A stretch of 64,000 nucleotides of DNA, taken from an uncultured Bacteroidales bacterium (GTDB taxonomy: Bacteria; Bacteroidota; Bacteroidia; Bacteroidales; UBA932). Every line of letters starts with the position of its first letter. Position 1 is the stretch's first letter. Position numbers and translations under genes: made by a program. The stretch is from assembly GCA_934725575.1 (NCBI GenBank), contig CAKVCK010000012.1:44311-108310 (forward strand), in the 5' to 3' direction. The notes beneath the pieces were generated by a model. It was not told where the DNA came from and made no database searches. It saw only the letters and a program-made list of their open reading frames with translations. Of this stretch, positions 8,775 to 17,670 are shown piece by piece.

Positions 8775-10079
8775 ATGAGAGATCTGTTTGAAGAAATCTG
8801 GAGCAACATCCGGCGCAACAAGCTCCGCACCGCCCTCACCGGCTTCGCTGTGGCCTGGGGAATATTTATGCTCATATTCCTGCTTGGCGCCGGCAACGGC
8901 CTGATTCACGCGCTGGAGAGCAACAACAATGATTATATGACCAACACGATGAACGTCTGGGGCGGCCGGACTTCCAAGCCGTACAACGGAATGCAGGAGG
9001 GCAGAAGAATCGAACTGAACGACAAGGACATAGACATCACGCTCGGCCCAGACTTCGCGGACAATGTGGAAAAGGCCGGCTCAATACTCACCCAAGCGAG
9101 CCTCACCACAAGCTACGGCAAGGAATATATCGTCAAGCAGGTCAGCGGAGTGAGCCCTGAATATTCAGAAATGAACAAGCTCAGCCTCCTCTACGGCAGG
9201 TTCATCAACGATATCGACATCAAGGAGAGGAGAAGGGTCATAGTGATGGACAGCAACGACGCGAGGGAACTGCTGGGAGTGACCGGAGAGAAAGAGGAAG
9301 GACTGACGGCTCTTCAAAAGGCGGCAGCGGCGGAGGCCCTGATCGGGAAATATGTCAAGGTCAACTCCTCTATGTTTCAGGTCATCGGCATCCTGAGGCC
9401 GAGTGAAAACGGCTGGTCAAACCTCTACACGCCGATCAGCACCATCCGGACAATCTACAACAGAGGCAAGGAGATTGATGAATATACTTTCTCGTTCCAC
9501 GGGCTGGACTCCGAGGAGGAGAACAGGGCGTTCGAGGATCGGCTGCGCGCATCGCTGAACAAAAACCACAACGCGGCGCCGGATGACAAAAGTGCGGTGG
9601 GAATATGGAATATCCTGACAATGAATATGGAGATGAACAAAGGAATGTCGATGATCCGCACAGCATTATGGATCATTGGAATCCTGACGCTGTTGAGCGG
9701 AATCGTTGGGGTCTCCAACATCATGCTGATCTCCGTCAAGGAGCGGACACACGAGTTCGGGATCCGCAAGGCGATCGGCGCGAGCCCGTGGGCCATACTG
9801 AAACTGATCATTTCCGAAAGCATCATCATCACCGCGTTCTTCGGCTACGTCGGAATGGTGCTCGGAGTTCTGGCCAACGAGTGGCTCGATCATATTTCCG
9901 GAAATATGGTGATGGACTTCGGGCTGTTCCAGCAAACGGTCTTCAAAGATCCGACAGTCGGCCTCAACGTCTGCTTCGGAGCGACAATCCTGTTGGTCAT
10001 CGCCGGCACCATCGCCGGTCTCGCCCCCGCCCGCAAAGCCGCCAAGGTCCGCCCGATCGAAGCCCTCCGCAGCGAATGA
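8775..10079 (+). CDS. ABC transporter permease, MacB/FtsX type
   Basis: Inner-membrane subunit of the efflux system. It has the MacB layout: one membrane helix near residues 20-42 (FAVAWGIFMLIFLLGAGNGLI), a large periplasmic MacB_PCD domain (about 45-295), then an FtsX domain with three helices (IGILTLLSGIVGVSNIMLI, IIITAFFGYVGMVLG, ILLVIAGTIAGLAP) and the coupling motif ERTHEFGIRKAIGASP between them. The ATG lies three bases after the ATPase stop. Its paralogue follows at 10271; together they could form a heterodimer, unlike E. coli MacB, which is a homodimer with a fused ATPase. Confidence 0.9.
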   Translation: MRDLFEEIWSNIRRNKLRTALTGFAVAWGIFMLIFLLGAGNGLIHALESNNNDYMTNTMNVWGGRTSKPYNGMQEGRRIELNDKDIDITLGPDFADNVEKAGSILTQASLTTSYGKEYIVKQVSGVSPEYSEMNKLSLLYGRFINDIDIKERRRVIVMDSNDARELLGVTGEKEEGLTALQKAAAAEALIGKYVKVNSSMFQVIGILRPSENGWSNLYTPISTIRTIYNRGKEIDEYTFSFHGLDSEEENRAFEDRLRASLNKNHNAAPDDKSAVGIWNILTMNMEMNKGMSMIRTALWIIGILTLLSGIVGVSNIMLISVKERTHEFGIRKAIGASPWAILKLIISESIIITAFFGYVGMVLGVLANEWLDHISGNMVMDFGLFQQTVFKDPTVGLNVCFGATILLVIAGTIAGLAPARKAAKVRPIEALRSE

Positions 10080-10139
10080 AAATTATTGGATATATTCATA
10101 AAAGATCTAAAGGAATATTCAAATGAGATTTTTCGACAG

Positions 10140-10250
10140 AAATAAAAGACTCGGAGGCACGGAGTGCCGACAGGGCCTCCCGGCGAGGGAGGCGGTGGAG
10201 GGTGGCGCTCCCACCGGGAGCTGTCACGAAGTGACTGAGGGGTGGAAGGA
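10140..10250. repeat. GC-rich multi-hairpin element between two permease genes
   Basis: Three small palindromes follow one another: CCTCCC-ggcga-GGGAGG (10178-10194), a GGTGG/CCACC arm pair (about 10195-10221) and GTCAC-gaa-GTGAC (10222-10234). The stretch is purine-rich, non-coding and much richer in G+C than its flanks. It resembles dispersed intergenic repeats rather than a gene or a simple terminator. Confidence 0.5.
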
Positions 10251-10270
10251 AATTATTAAAATTTCATAAA

Positions 10271-11524
10271 ATGAAATTTTTCGATATTGACCGATTCAAG
10301 GAAATCCTTGACACATTGACCCGCAACAAGGGACGCAGCCTGCTGACCGGGTTCGGGGTGTTCTGGGGAATATTCATGCTGCTGTTCCTGCTGGGCGGCG
10401 GCGACGGGTTCAAGGTGATGCTGAACCAGCAGATGGGAGGGTTTGCGTCCAACTCGGCGATGATCTGGTCCCAGAACACGTCCAAGCCATACAAAGGCTT
10501 CAACAAGGGACGTTACTGGGAGATGAACATCAAGGACGTGGAGATTCTCAAGGAAAAGGTTCCTGAAGTGGACATCGTGTCGCCTCAATGCTTCAGTTGG
10601 TCCAGAGGCGAGGCAACCTACGAGGACAAGTCATCAAGGTGCAACGTCAAGGGGTTGAAGGCCGACTTCGCTAAAATAGAGACACCGACGATAGTTTACG
10701 GACGCTACATCAACGAGATGGACGTGGCGCAGAAACGCAAGGTCTGCGTGATAGGAAAGCAGGTTTACGAAAACCTCTATCCAAAGGGGGTGGACCCGTG
10801 CGAAACCAGAATCAAGATCGGCCCGGCATATTACCAAGTCATCGGAGTTGACTACAACGAACACAGTGTCATCAGCTTCGGAGGCAGGCAGACCGAGGCG
10901 ATCGTGATTCCGATCTCTGTTGTGCAGGCTGTTTACAATATGGGTGACAAAGTACAGGTGATGGCGGTCACGGCTAAAGAAGGGATCGTGATGAGCGACA
11001 TCATCCCGAAAATCAGAAGGGCGGTCGCAAGCAACCACTATATCGATCCTACTGACGAACAGGCGGTTACCGTTCTCAACACAGAGATGTTCTTTATGAT
11101 GATCGACAGTCTGTTCAAAGGGGTGAACTTCCTGATCTGGCTGATCGGAATCGGAACGTTGCTGGCCGGTGTGATCGGAGTCTCGAACATCATGATGGTG
11201 ACTGTCCGGGAACGTACCACGGAAATCGGAATCAGACGTGCCATCGGAGCCACACCGAAGATGATCCTCTCGCAGATCATCTGGGAGAGCATCCTGCTGA
11301 CGGCCGTGGCCGGAATGTTGGGCCTGCTGTTCTCGGTGCTGATCCTGCAAGGGTTGGAGCTGGCCTTCACGACAGACGGCATCCTTCAGGCTCCGTTCCA
11401 GATCAGTTTCTGGACAGCTGTCGGAACTCTTCTCGGGTTGACTGTTCTCGGAGTCGTGGCAGGACTCGCCCCGGCGGCCAGAGCGATGAGCATCAAACCG
11501 GTGGACGCTATGAGGGATGAATAA
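10271..11524 (+). CDS. ABC transporter permease, MacB/FtsX type (second)
   Basis: Second permease of the efflux operon and a paralogue of the preceding one. Helix 1 is near residues 25-45 (GFGVFWGIFMLLFLLGGGDG), followed by a periplasmic domain and a C-terminal FtsX domain carrying ERTTEIGIRRAIGATPKMI between helices. Both permeases carry a similar stretch (WSQNTSKPYKGFNKGR here, WGGRTSKPYNGMQEGR in the first). The 190-base gap before it holds the multi-hairpin element, the only long gap in the operon, which might change its expression relative to the first permease. Confidence 0.9.
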   Translation: MKFFDIDRFKEILDTLTRNKGRSLLTGFGVFWGIFMLLFLLGGGDGFKVMLNQQMGGFASNSAMIWSQNTSKPYKGFNKGRYWEMNIKDVEILKEKVPEVDIVSPQCFSWSRGEATYEDKSSRCNVKGLKADFAKIETPTIVYGRYINEMDVAQKRKVCVIGKQVYENLYPKGVDPCETRIKIGPAYYQVIGVDYNEHSVISFGGRQTEAIVIPISVVQAVYNMGDKVQVMAVTAKEGIVMSDIIPKIRRAVASNHYIDPTDEQAVTVLNTEMFFMMIDSLFKGVNFLIWLIGIGTLLAGVIGVSNIMMVTVRERTTEIGIRRAIGATPKMILSQIIWESILLTAVAGMLGLLFSVLILQGLELAFTTDGILQAPFQISFWTAVGTLLGLTVLGVVAGLAPAARAMSIKPVDAMRDE

Positions 11525-11617
11525 GAGGCTTCGGGAACAAGACATATTAAGGATGAGCAAACATATTCAAAGATAGATAGTCAAGAATTAATATTCAGAA
11601 ATAAAAAGTCAAGCAAT

Positions 11618-12715
11618 ATGAAAAAGTATTTCAAGTACATTCTGTTCGCCGCCATCATCGTGGTGTTCGCTGGCACATTCTACTTCCTTTGGAAAAAGTC
11701 ACGTCCGCAGGAGATCCGCTACGAGGAGCTTCCCGCCGAGATCGCCGACATCAAGAAGACCACCCTCATCACCGGCACCATCGAGCCGCGTGACGAGGTG
11801 AACATCAAGCCGCAGATCAGCGGCATCATATCCGAGATCTACAAGGAGGCCGGCGACCAGGTGAAGGAAGGCGAGGTGATCGCCAAGGTCAAGGTCATTC
11901 CTGAGATGGGCTCGCTGAGTTCGGCGCAGAGCCGTTTGCGCATCGCCGAATTGAACCTTGAGCAGGCACAGACCAACTTCGGACGCGAGAAAGCCCTATA
12001 CGACAAGCAGTTGGTAAGTGCCGAGGAATATGATCAAGTGCGTCAGGCCCTGGATCAGGCAAAGGAGGAGAAAGAGGCCGCCGAGGAGGCTCTGGAGGTT
12101 GTCAGGGACGGTGTTTCAAAACGCAACGCCACTGCCAGCTCTACGCTGATCCGCTCGACCATCACGGGGTTGATCCTCGATGTGCCGGTCAAGGTCGGTA
12201 ACTCGGTGATCCAGAGCAACACGTTCAACGACGGAACAACCATAGCCACGGTAGCCGATATGAACGACCTCATATTCAAGGGCAATCTGGATGAGACAGA
12301 GGTCGGCAAGGTCGATGAAGGCACGAGGATGAGAATCACCATCGGAGCGGTGCAGGGCGTGGAAATGGACGCTGTCCTTGAATATATCTCCCCGAAGGCC
12401 GTGCAGAACAACGGTGCTAACCAGTTCGAGATCAAGGCCAGGGTAAGCCAGTTGGACAGCGTGAAGATCCGTTCTGGCTACAGCGCCAATGCCGAGATCA
12501 CTTTGGAGCACGCCGACTCAGTTTTGGCAGTGCCTGAGGCGGCAATCTCATTTGAGAAGGATTCCACGTTCGTCTATCTTGCCGAGGGTGACGGACAGTA
12601 TAAACGCCAGCCTGTCACCACAGGACTGAGCGATGGGGTCAAGATAGAGGTGAAGAGCGGACTGGGCAAGGATCAGAAAGTCCGTGGTAATCAGATATTC
12701 ACAGACAAGAAATAG
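11618..12715 (+). CDS. Periplasmic adaptor (MacA/HlyD family membrane fusion protein)
   Basis: Links the MacB-type permeases to the TolC-type outer-membrane channel. One N-terminal membrane anchor (residues about 5-25), then half of a lipoyl-like domain (INIKPQISG-type sequence VNIKPQISGIISEIYKEAGDQ...), a long alpha-helical hairpin (about 95-170, with heptads such as EEYDQVRQALDQAKEEKEAAEE), the second lipoyl half and a beta-barrel. GxxVxxGxxIAxV is matched by AGDQVKEGEVIAKV. It lies 93 bases after the second permease and 4 bases before the TolC gene. Confidence 0.92.
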   Translation: MKKYFKYILFAAIIVVFAGTFYFLWKKSRPQEIRYEELPAEIADIKKTTLITGTIEPRDEVNIKPQISGIISEIYKEAGDQVKEGEVIAKVKVIPEMGSLSSAQSRLRIAELNLEQAQTNFGREKALYDKQLVSAEEYDQVRQALDQAKEEKEAAEEALEVVRDGVSKRNATASSTLIRSTITGLILDVPVKVGNSVIQSNTFNDGTTIATVADMNDLIFKGNLDETEVGKVDEGTRMRITIGAVQGVEMDAVLEYISPKAVQNNGANQFEIKARVSQLDSVKIRSGYSANAEITLEHADSVLAVPEAAISFEKDSTFVYLAEGDGQYKRQPVTTGLSDGVKIEVKSGLGKDQKVRGNQIFTDKK

Positions 12716-12719
12716 CGCT

Positions 12720-14039
12720 ATGAAAAGAATATATTCATTGATTATTTTTGGTCTGCTGACGGTGGGGCTTTCCGCGCAGGATGGCAGGCTGTGGACGCTT
12801 CAGGACTGCATCGCGCACGCTCTTGAGAACAACATTTCCCTCAAACAGCAGGAGATTCAGGTCAAGCAGCAGGAAATTCAATTGAACACATCCAGGAACA
12901 GCAGGTTGCCGGGTGTGAGCGCAAGCGCAAGCGAGAACTTCTCGTTCGGTCGAGGTTTGACGGCTGACAACACCTATTCCAACACCAACACTACCAGTAC
13001 GGGAGTCAGCCTCGGGGCTTCAGTGCCGGTGTTCCAAGGACTCAGGATCAACAACTCGATTAAACATGACGAACTGAACCTCAAGGCCGTGACGGCTGAT
13101 TTTCAGAAGGCTCGCGAAGATGTCAGTGTCGCCGTGGCGCAGGCTTATGTGCAGATTCTCTACAATATGGAGCTTCTGGATGTGGCCAGGAATCAGGTCA
13201 GCATCGATTCGCTTCAGGTCGAGAGACTCTCGGCGATGGAGCTGAGCGGCAAGGCCAGCAAGGTTCAGGTGGCTCAGCAGAAAGCAGCGCTGGGACAGAG
13301 CCGACTGTCTGAGACTCAGGCCGCCAACAGTTTACGATTGTCGCTGTTGGATCTGAGCCAGTTGTTGGAGTTACCGAATCCTGAAGGATTCTCTATCGTC
13401 CGTCCTTCGGTTTCCGTTGACGGGCTGCTTCTGAGCAATCCGGAGGACATCTACGCGCAGGCAGTGGCCTGCAAGCCGTCAATCCAGGCAGAGCAGTTCA
13501 GGCTGGATGCCACAGAATATTCCATCAGGAACGCAAAGGGGGCCCGTCTGCCATCTCTTATGGCAAGCGGTGGTCTGGGAACCAATTACTACACTATGAG
13601 CAGTCATTCCAGCGATCCGTTCGCAGACCAGATCAAGAACAATTTCAGCCAATATCTTGGTCTTAGCCTGAGCATTCCGATTTTCTCGGGATTCCAGACC
13701 AGAAACCAGATCCGCTCCGCCGAGCTTTCGAGGACGAACCAGATGTTGCAGTTGGAAAACAGCAAGAAAAGCCTCTACAAGGAGATCCAGCAGGCGTATT
13801 ACAACGCTGTGGCGGCTCAGGAGAAATTCCGGTCCAGCCTGGATGCTGATGCCAGCGCCAAAGAATCGTACGAACTCGTGCTTGCGAAGTACGAGAACGG
13901 CAAGGCCAACATCACGGAGTTCAACGAGGCCCGCGACAGTTTCCTGGAATCCGAATCGAATCTGGCTCGCGCCCGCTACGAGTTCCTGTTCTCCGCAAAG
14001 CTCCTTGATTTCTATAAAGGTAGTAGGTTGGAGTTTTGA
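12720..14039 (+). CDS. TolC-family outer-membrane efflux protein
   Basis: Outer-membrane exit duct of the MacAB-like pump. I place the start at the ATG at 12720, which gives a clean signal peptide (RIYSLIIFGLLTVGLSAQ); an upstream in-frame start at 12684 would overlap macA and spoil the signal. The mature protein has two OEP repeats, each a pair of long helices with beta strands: LQDCIAHALENNISLKQQEIQ opens the first and YAQAVACKPSIQAEQFRLDA the second. 439 residues is normal. It is the last gene of the operon, followed 21 bases later by a strong terminator. Confidence 0.92.
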   Translation: MKRIYSLIIFGLLTVGLSAQDGRLWTLQDCIAHALENNISLKQQEIQVKQQEIQLNTSRNSRLPGVSASASENFSFGRGLTADNTYSNTNTTSTGVSLGASVPVFQGLRINNSIKHDELNLKAVTADFQKAREDVSVAVAQAYVQILYNMELLDVARNQVSIDSLQVERLSAMELSGKASKVQVAQQKAALGQSRLSETQAANSLRLSLLDLSQLLELPNPEGFSIVRPSVSVDGLLLSNPEDIYAQAVACKPSIQAEQFRLDATEYSIRNAKGARLPSLMASGGLGTNYYTMSSHSSDPFADQIKNNFSQYLGLSLSIPIFSGFQTRNQIRSAELSRTNQMLQLENSKKSLYKEIQQAYYNAVAAQEKFRSSLDADASAKESYELVLAKYENGKANITEFNEARDSFLESESNLARARYEFLFSAKLLDFYKGSRLEF

Positions 14040-14060
14040 TAGCATAGAATAAGGACCACA

Positions 14061-14094
14061 AAGAGGGGAGACGCAATTTAGCGTCTCCCCTCTT
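14061..14094. terminator. Strong bidirectional hairpin terminator
   Basis: A perfect 14-bp stem, AAGAGGGGAGACGC (14061-14074) with GCGTCTCCCCTCTT (14081-14094), and a 6-base A/T loop. It ends the efflux operon on the plus strand and lies just past the tRNA on the minus strand; the T-tracts are short on both sides. Confidence 0.75.
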
Positions 14095-14097
14095 CCG

Positions 14098-14171
14098 TGG
14101 TCCCAGTAGGGCATGATCCTACGACCCCCTGATTATGAGTCAGATGCTCTAACCAACTGAGCTATGGGACC
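14098..14171 (-). tRNA. tRNA with anticodon CAT (probably elongator Met)
   Basis: Minus-strand cloverleaf: acceptor GGTCCCA/TGGGACC, D-arm GCTCAGTTGGTTAGAGC, anticodon arm TCTGA-CTCATAA-TCAGG with anticodon CAT, and T-stem GTAGG/CCTAC. CCA is not encoded. The T-loop reads ATCATGC instead of TTCRANY: positions 54 and 58, normally T and A, are exchanged. CAT also serves the lysidine-modified tRNA-Ile, so Met is the likelier reading but not certain. Confidence 0.85.
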
Positions 14172-14204
14172 GGTTCCCGACCTTGGTGGCCGGGCATATT
14201 ACTT

Positions 14205-14234
14205 GACGGATGCGGCCTCTGAGACCGCACCGTC
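14205..14234 (-). terminator. 3' hairpin after rpsJ
   Basis: On the minus strand GACGGTGCGG pairs with CCGCA-T-CCGTC (one bulged T) 15 bases past the rpsJ stop. No T-tract follows, so it may be a processing or stability hairpin, with the tRNA downstream. Confidence 0.4.
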
Positions 14235-14248
14235 CTCAATCTGAATTA

Positions 14249-14554
14249 TCAGACTTTGATCTCAACCTCAACGCCGGAAGGAAGCTCGAGCTTCATGAGA
14301 GCATCAACAGTCTTAGCGTTGCTGTCGTCGATGTCCAGAAGCCTGCTGTAGGCGCTAAGCTCAAACTGCTCGCGGGACTTCTTGTTGACGAAAGTCGAGC
14401 GATTGACAGTGAAGATCTTCTTGTTGGTAGGAAGCGGAATAGGACCGTTCACCTTAGCACCAGTAGCCTTCACGGTGTCCACGATCTTAGCGGCTGACTT
14501 GTCAACCAGCATGTGATCGAATGATTTGAGTTTTATTCTGATTTTTTGACTCAT
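14249..14554 (-). CDS. rpsJ: 30S ribosomal protein S10
   Basis: Component of the 30S head; in other bacteria it also partners NusB in antitermination. The whole 101-residue sequence is recognisable: SQKIRIKLKSFDHMLVD at the start, GPIPLPTNKKIFTVNRS in the middle (the tRNA-facing loop) and LDIDDSNAKTVDALMKLELP near the end. It lies 29 bases after fusA and is the last gene of the str cluster here; rplC, which normally follows in Bacteroidetes, is absent and the cluster ends with a hairpin and a tRNA. Confidence 0.98.
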   Translation of the reverse strand: MSQKIRIKLKSFDHMLVDKSAAKIVDTVKATGAKVNGPIPLPTNKKIFTVNRSTFVNKKSREQFELSAYSRLLDIDDSNAKTVDALMKLELPSGVEVEIKV

Positions 14555-14583
14555 ATCAAAAATACTTAATTACGATTTAACAC

Positions 14584-16704
14584 TTACTCGTCATCATCAG
14601 AGAGCTTGTAACCGCTCTTCTCGATAACGTCCTTAGCCAAGTTGGCAGGAACCTCAGCGTAGTGATCGAAAGTCATCGTGCTGGTAGCGCGTCCGGATGA
14701 GAGGGTTCTAAGAACTGTCACATAACCGAACTGCTCGGCGAGCGGAACGAAGGCCCTTACGATTCTCGCGCCATTGGCGGTGGAGTCCATAGCCTGGATC
14801 TGGCCGCGGCGGCGGTTGAGGTCACCCACGATGTCACCCATATAGTCCTCAGGGGTAACAACCTCAAGGGACATAATAGGCTCAAGGAGAACAGGCTTTG
14901 CCTTCGGGCAGGCGTGGCGGAATGCCAGACGGCCGGCCATTTCGAATGAAAGCTGGTCTGAATCGACAGGGTGGAACGAACCATCAAGCACGGTAACCTT
15001 CATTGACTGAACCTCGTAACCAGCGAGAACGCCGTTGGCCATAGCTGACTTGAAGCCTTTCTCGATGCAAGGGATGAATTCCTTAGGAATATTACCACCC
15101 TTGACCTGATTGTCAAACTGAAGTCCGGTAACGCCTTCATCGGCAGGTCCGATCTCAACGATGATGTCGGCGAACTTACCACGACCACCGGTCTGCTTCT
15201 TGAAGACCTCACGGTGCTGTACTGTAGCGGTGATGGCCTCTTTGTAGTTAACCTGCGGAGCGCCCTGATTGATCTCGACACCGAACTCACGACGGAGACG
15301 GTCCACGATGATGTCAAGGTGAAGCTCACCCATTCCGCTGATGACTGTCTGGCCGGTCTCGTGGTCAGACCTTACGGTGAACGTAGGGTCTTCCTCAGCG
15401 AGCTTGCCAAGGGCGATGCCAAGCTTGTCCAGGTCACCCTGGGTCTTAGGCTCGACAGCGATACCGATAACAGGATCAGGGAATTCCATTGATTCGAGCA
15501 CGATCTGATGATCCTCGTTGCAGATGGTGTCTCCTGTACGGAGATCCTTGAATCCGACGGCGGCGCAGATGTCTCCGGCCTCGACAAAATCGATAGGATT
15601 CTGGTGGTTGGAGTGCATCTGGTACAGACGCGCGATTCTTTCCTTCTTTCCGGTGCGGACGTTATAGACATAAGTACCGGCGTCAACACGTCCTGAGTAC
15701 ACTCTCATAAAGGCGAGACGGCCAACGAACGGATCGGTGGCGATCTTGAACACGAGAGCGCAGAACGGCTGGGCGGCATCAGGGAGAAGATCCTCTTCCT
15801 CACCGGTCTTAGGATCGGTTCCCTTCACAACACCCTTGTCGAGCGGAGAAGGAAGGTAACGCATCACAGCGTCAAGGAGGAACTGGACACCCTTGTTCTT
15901 GAATGAGGAACCGCAGCAGGCAGGAACGATCTGCATAGAGATCGTACCCTTGCGAAGGGCGGCGATGATCTCCTCCTCGGTAAGGGAGTCAGGATTCTCG
16001 AAATACTTCTCCATCAGAGCCTCGTCGCATTCGGCGGCAGCCTCAACGAGCTTGTCTCTCCATTTCTCGACCTCTCCGGCCATATCCGCCGGAACGTCCT
16101 TGATTTCATAGTTGACCAGTTCCTCGCCGGAGTCATAGTAATATGCCTTGCGGGAAACGAGGTCGATGATGCCCTTGAACTTGTCCTCGGCTCCGATAGG
16201 GAGACAGATCGGGACAGCCTTGGCACCGAGCTTAGTGTAGATTTCCTCAACGCAGGCGAGGAAGTCAGCGCCGACACGGTCCATCTTGTTCACGTATGCG
16301 ATCTTCGGAACGCCGTACTTGTCAGCCTGACGCCAAACAGTCTCAGACTGAGGCTGAACGCGTCCAACGGCGCAGAAAGTAGCGACAGTTCCGTCGAGCA
16401 CACGGAGCGAACGCTCCACCTCAACGGTGAAGTCGACGTGACCCGGAGTGTCGATCAGGTTGATCTGATAAACGTGACCGTTGTAATGCCAGAACGCTGT
16501 GGTGGCGGCGGAAGTGATGGTGATACCTCTCTCCTGCTCCTGAACCATCCAGTCCATTGTGGCAGCCCCTTCGTGTACCTCACCGATCTTGTGAGTCTTT
16601 CCGGTGTAGTACAGAATACGCTCGGATGTAGTCGTCTTTCCGGCATCAATGTGGGCCATTATGCCGATGTTTCTTGTGTAAGTAAGATCTCTTTTAGCAG
16701 CCAT
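14584..16704 (-). CDS. fusA: Elongation factor G
   Basis: Ribosomal translocase GTPase. G1 is AHIDAGKT near residue 17, G2 RGITITSAATT, G3 DTPGHVD and G4 NKMD; the five-domain length (706 residues) is normal. Domain IV is full length (NYKEAITATVQHREVFKKQTGGRGKFADI) and domain V contains EVVTPEDYMGDIVGDLNRRRG. It is co-directional with rpsG (12 bases upstream) and rpsJ, the standard str order without tuf, as known in Bacteroidetes. Confidence 0.98.
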   Translation of the reverse strand: MAAKRDLTYTRNIGIMAHIDAGKTTTSERILYYTGKTHKIGEVHEGAATMDWMVQEQERGITITSAATTAFWHYNGHVYQINLIDTPGHVDFTVEVERSLRVLDGTVATFCAVGRVQPQSETVWRQADKYGVPKIAYVNKMDRVGADFLACVEEIYTKLGAKAVPICLPIGAEDKFKGIIDLVSRKAYYYDSGEELVNYEIKDVPADMAGEVEKWRDKLVEAAAECDEALMEKYFENPDSLTEEEIIAALRKGTISMQIVPACCGSSFKNKGVQFLLDAVMRYLPSPLDKGVVKGTDPKTGEEEDLLPDAAQPFCALVFKIATDPFVGRLAFMRVYSGRVDAGTYVYNVRTGKKERIARLYQMHSNHQNPIDFVEAGDICAAVGFKDLRTGDTICNEDHQIVLESMEFPDPVIGIAVEPKTQGDLDKLGIALGKLAEEDPTFTVRSDHETGQTVISGMGELHLDIIVDRLRREFGVEINQGAPQVNYKEAITATVQHREVFKKQTGGRGKFADIIVEIGPADEGVTGLQFDNQVKGGNIPKEFIPCIEKGFKSAMANGVLAGYEVQSMKVTVLDGSFHPVDSDQLSFEMAGRLAFRHACPKAKPVLLEPIMSLEVVTPEDYMGDIVGDLNRRRGQIQAMDSTANGARIVRAFVPLAEQFGYVTVLRTLSSGRATSTMTFDHYAEVPANLAKDVIEKSGYKLSDDDE

Positions 16705-16716
16705 CTGCGAATAAAA

Positions 16717-17193
16717 TTAGAAACGGAAGTGGGCGAATGCCTTGTTGGCCTCAGCCATCTTGTGCATATCCTCTTTTCTCTTGAATGCACCACCTTCGTT
16801 ATTGTAGGCGGCAACGATCTCTGCACAAAGTTTTTCTGCCATTGAGTGGCCGGAACGCTTGCGGGCGAAGTTGATCATATTCTTCATCGAAAGCGAGACT
16901 TTCCTTTCCGGACGCAACTCAGTAGGCACCTGGAAGTTTGCACCTCCTACACGACGTGACTTGACCTCGATCTGAGGGGTTACGTTTTCGAGTGCCTTCC
17001 TCCAGATATCTAGAGGAGCCTTGTCAGAATCCTTCATCTTCTCGCCTACCATATCAATGGCATCGTAAAAAATAGAATACGCGATACTCTTCTTCCCCTG
17101 CAACATAAGATTGTTCACGAAACGGGTTACCTCGACATCGTGAAACTTAGGATCAGGAAGTAGAATCCTCTTTTTAGGCTTCGATTTTCTCAT
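16717..17193 (-). CDS. rpsG: 30S ribosomal protein S7
   Basis: Primary 16S rRNA-binding protein that nucleates the 30S head. 158 residues; the start MRKSKPKKRILLPDPKFHD is the Bacteroidetes form, and the core GKKSIAYSIFYDAIDMV, ENVTPQIEVKSRRVGGANFQVP and the C-terminal KRKEDMHKMAEANKAFAHFRF are conserved. In E. coli S7 represses its own operon by binding the rpsL-rpsG spacer; here that spacer is only 41 bases and shows no obvious S7 mimic. Confidence 0.98.
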   Translation of the reverse strand: MRKSKPKKRILLPDPKFHDVEVTRFVNNLMLQGKKSIAYSIFYDAIDMVGEKMKDSDKAPLDIWRKALENVTPQIEVKSRRVGGANFQVPTELRPERKVSLSMKNMINFARKRSGHSMAEKLCAEIVAAYNNEGGAFKRKEDMHKMAEANKAFAHFRF

Positions 17194-17234
17194 TGTGAGT
17201 AAAAATTAAAGGTGATAAAGATTAATGAAACGGA

Positions 17235-17621
17235 CTACTTCTTAGCGGTCTTCTTCGGTCTCTTGGCTCCGTAGAGGGAACGGGACTGTGTCCTTCCTTC
17301 CACGCCAGCTGTGTCCAAAGCTCCTCTAAGGATGTGGTAACGCACACCAGGGAGATCCTTCACACGACCTCCGCGGACCAGCACAATGCTGTGCTCCTGA
17401 AGGTTGTGTCCCTCGCCCGGGATGTAGGCATTGACCTCTTTAGAGTTGGTAAGGCGTACCCTGGCAACCTTTCTCATCGCTGAGTTAGGCTTCTTAGGGG
17501 TCGTCGTGTAAACACGAAGACATACGCCCCTCTTCTGAGGACATGCGTCCAGCGCGCGTGACTTGCTCTGAGCGACAATGCTCACGCGTCCTTTGCGAAC
17601 TAATTGTTGAATTGTAGGCAT
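17235..17621 (-). CDS. rpsL: 30S ribosomal protein S12
   Basis: Decoding-centre protein. The PNSA loop is TTTPKKPNSAMRK and the second loop is RGGRVKDLPGVRYH; the lysines whose substitution gives streptomycin resistance in other species are both the usual ones. 128 residues with a normal C-terminal basic tail. First gene of the minus-strand str operon, with a consensus promoter and a hairpin at the expected 5' end of the transcript. Confidence 0.98.
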   Translation of the reverse strand: MPTIQQLVRKGRVSIVAQSKSRALDACPQKRGVCLRVYTTTPKKPNSAMRKVARVRLTNSKEVNAYIPGEGHNLQEHSIVLVRGGRVKDLPGVRYHILRGALDTAGVEGRTQSRSLYGAKRPKKTAKK

Positions 17622-17651
17622 AAATGATTGTAAATCTAATATTTATGTTTC

Positions 17652-17667
17652 CCCCAAACATTTGGGG
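17652..17667 (-). promoter_or_regulatory. Hairpin at the 5' end of the str operon transcript
   Basis: CCCCAAA-ca-TTTGGGG (17652-17667) starts about four bases after the -7 element, so the transcript would begin with this stem-loop. It could stabilise the mRNA or be a target for a ribosomal protein. Confidence 0.5.
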
Positions 17668-17670
17668 CTG

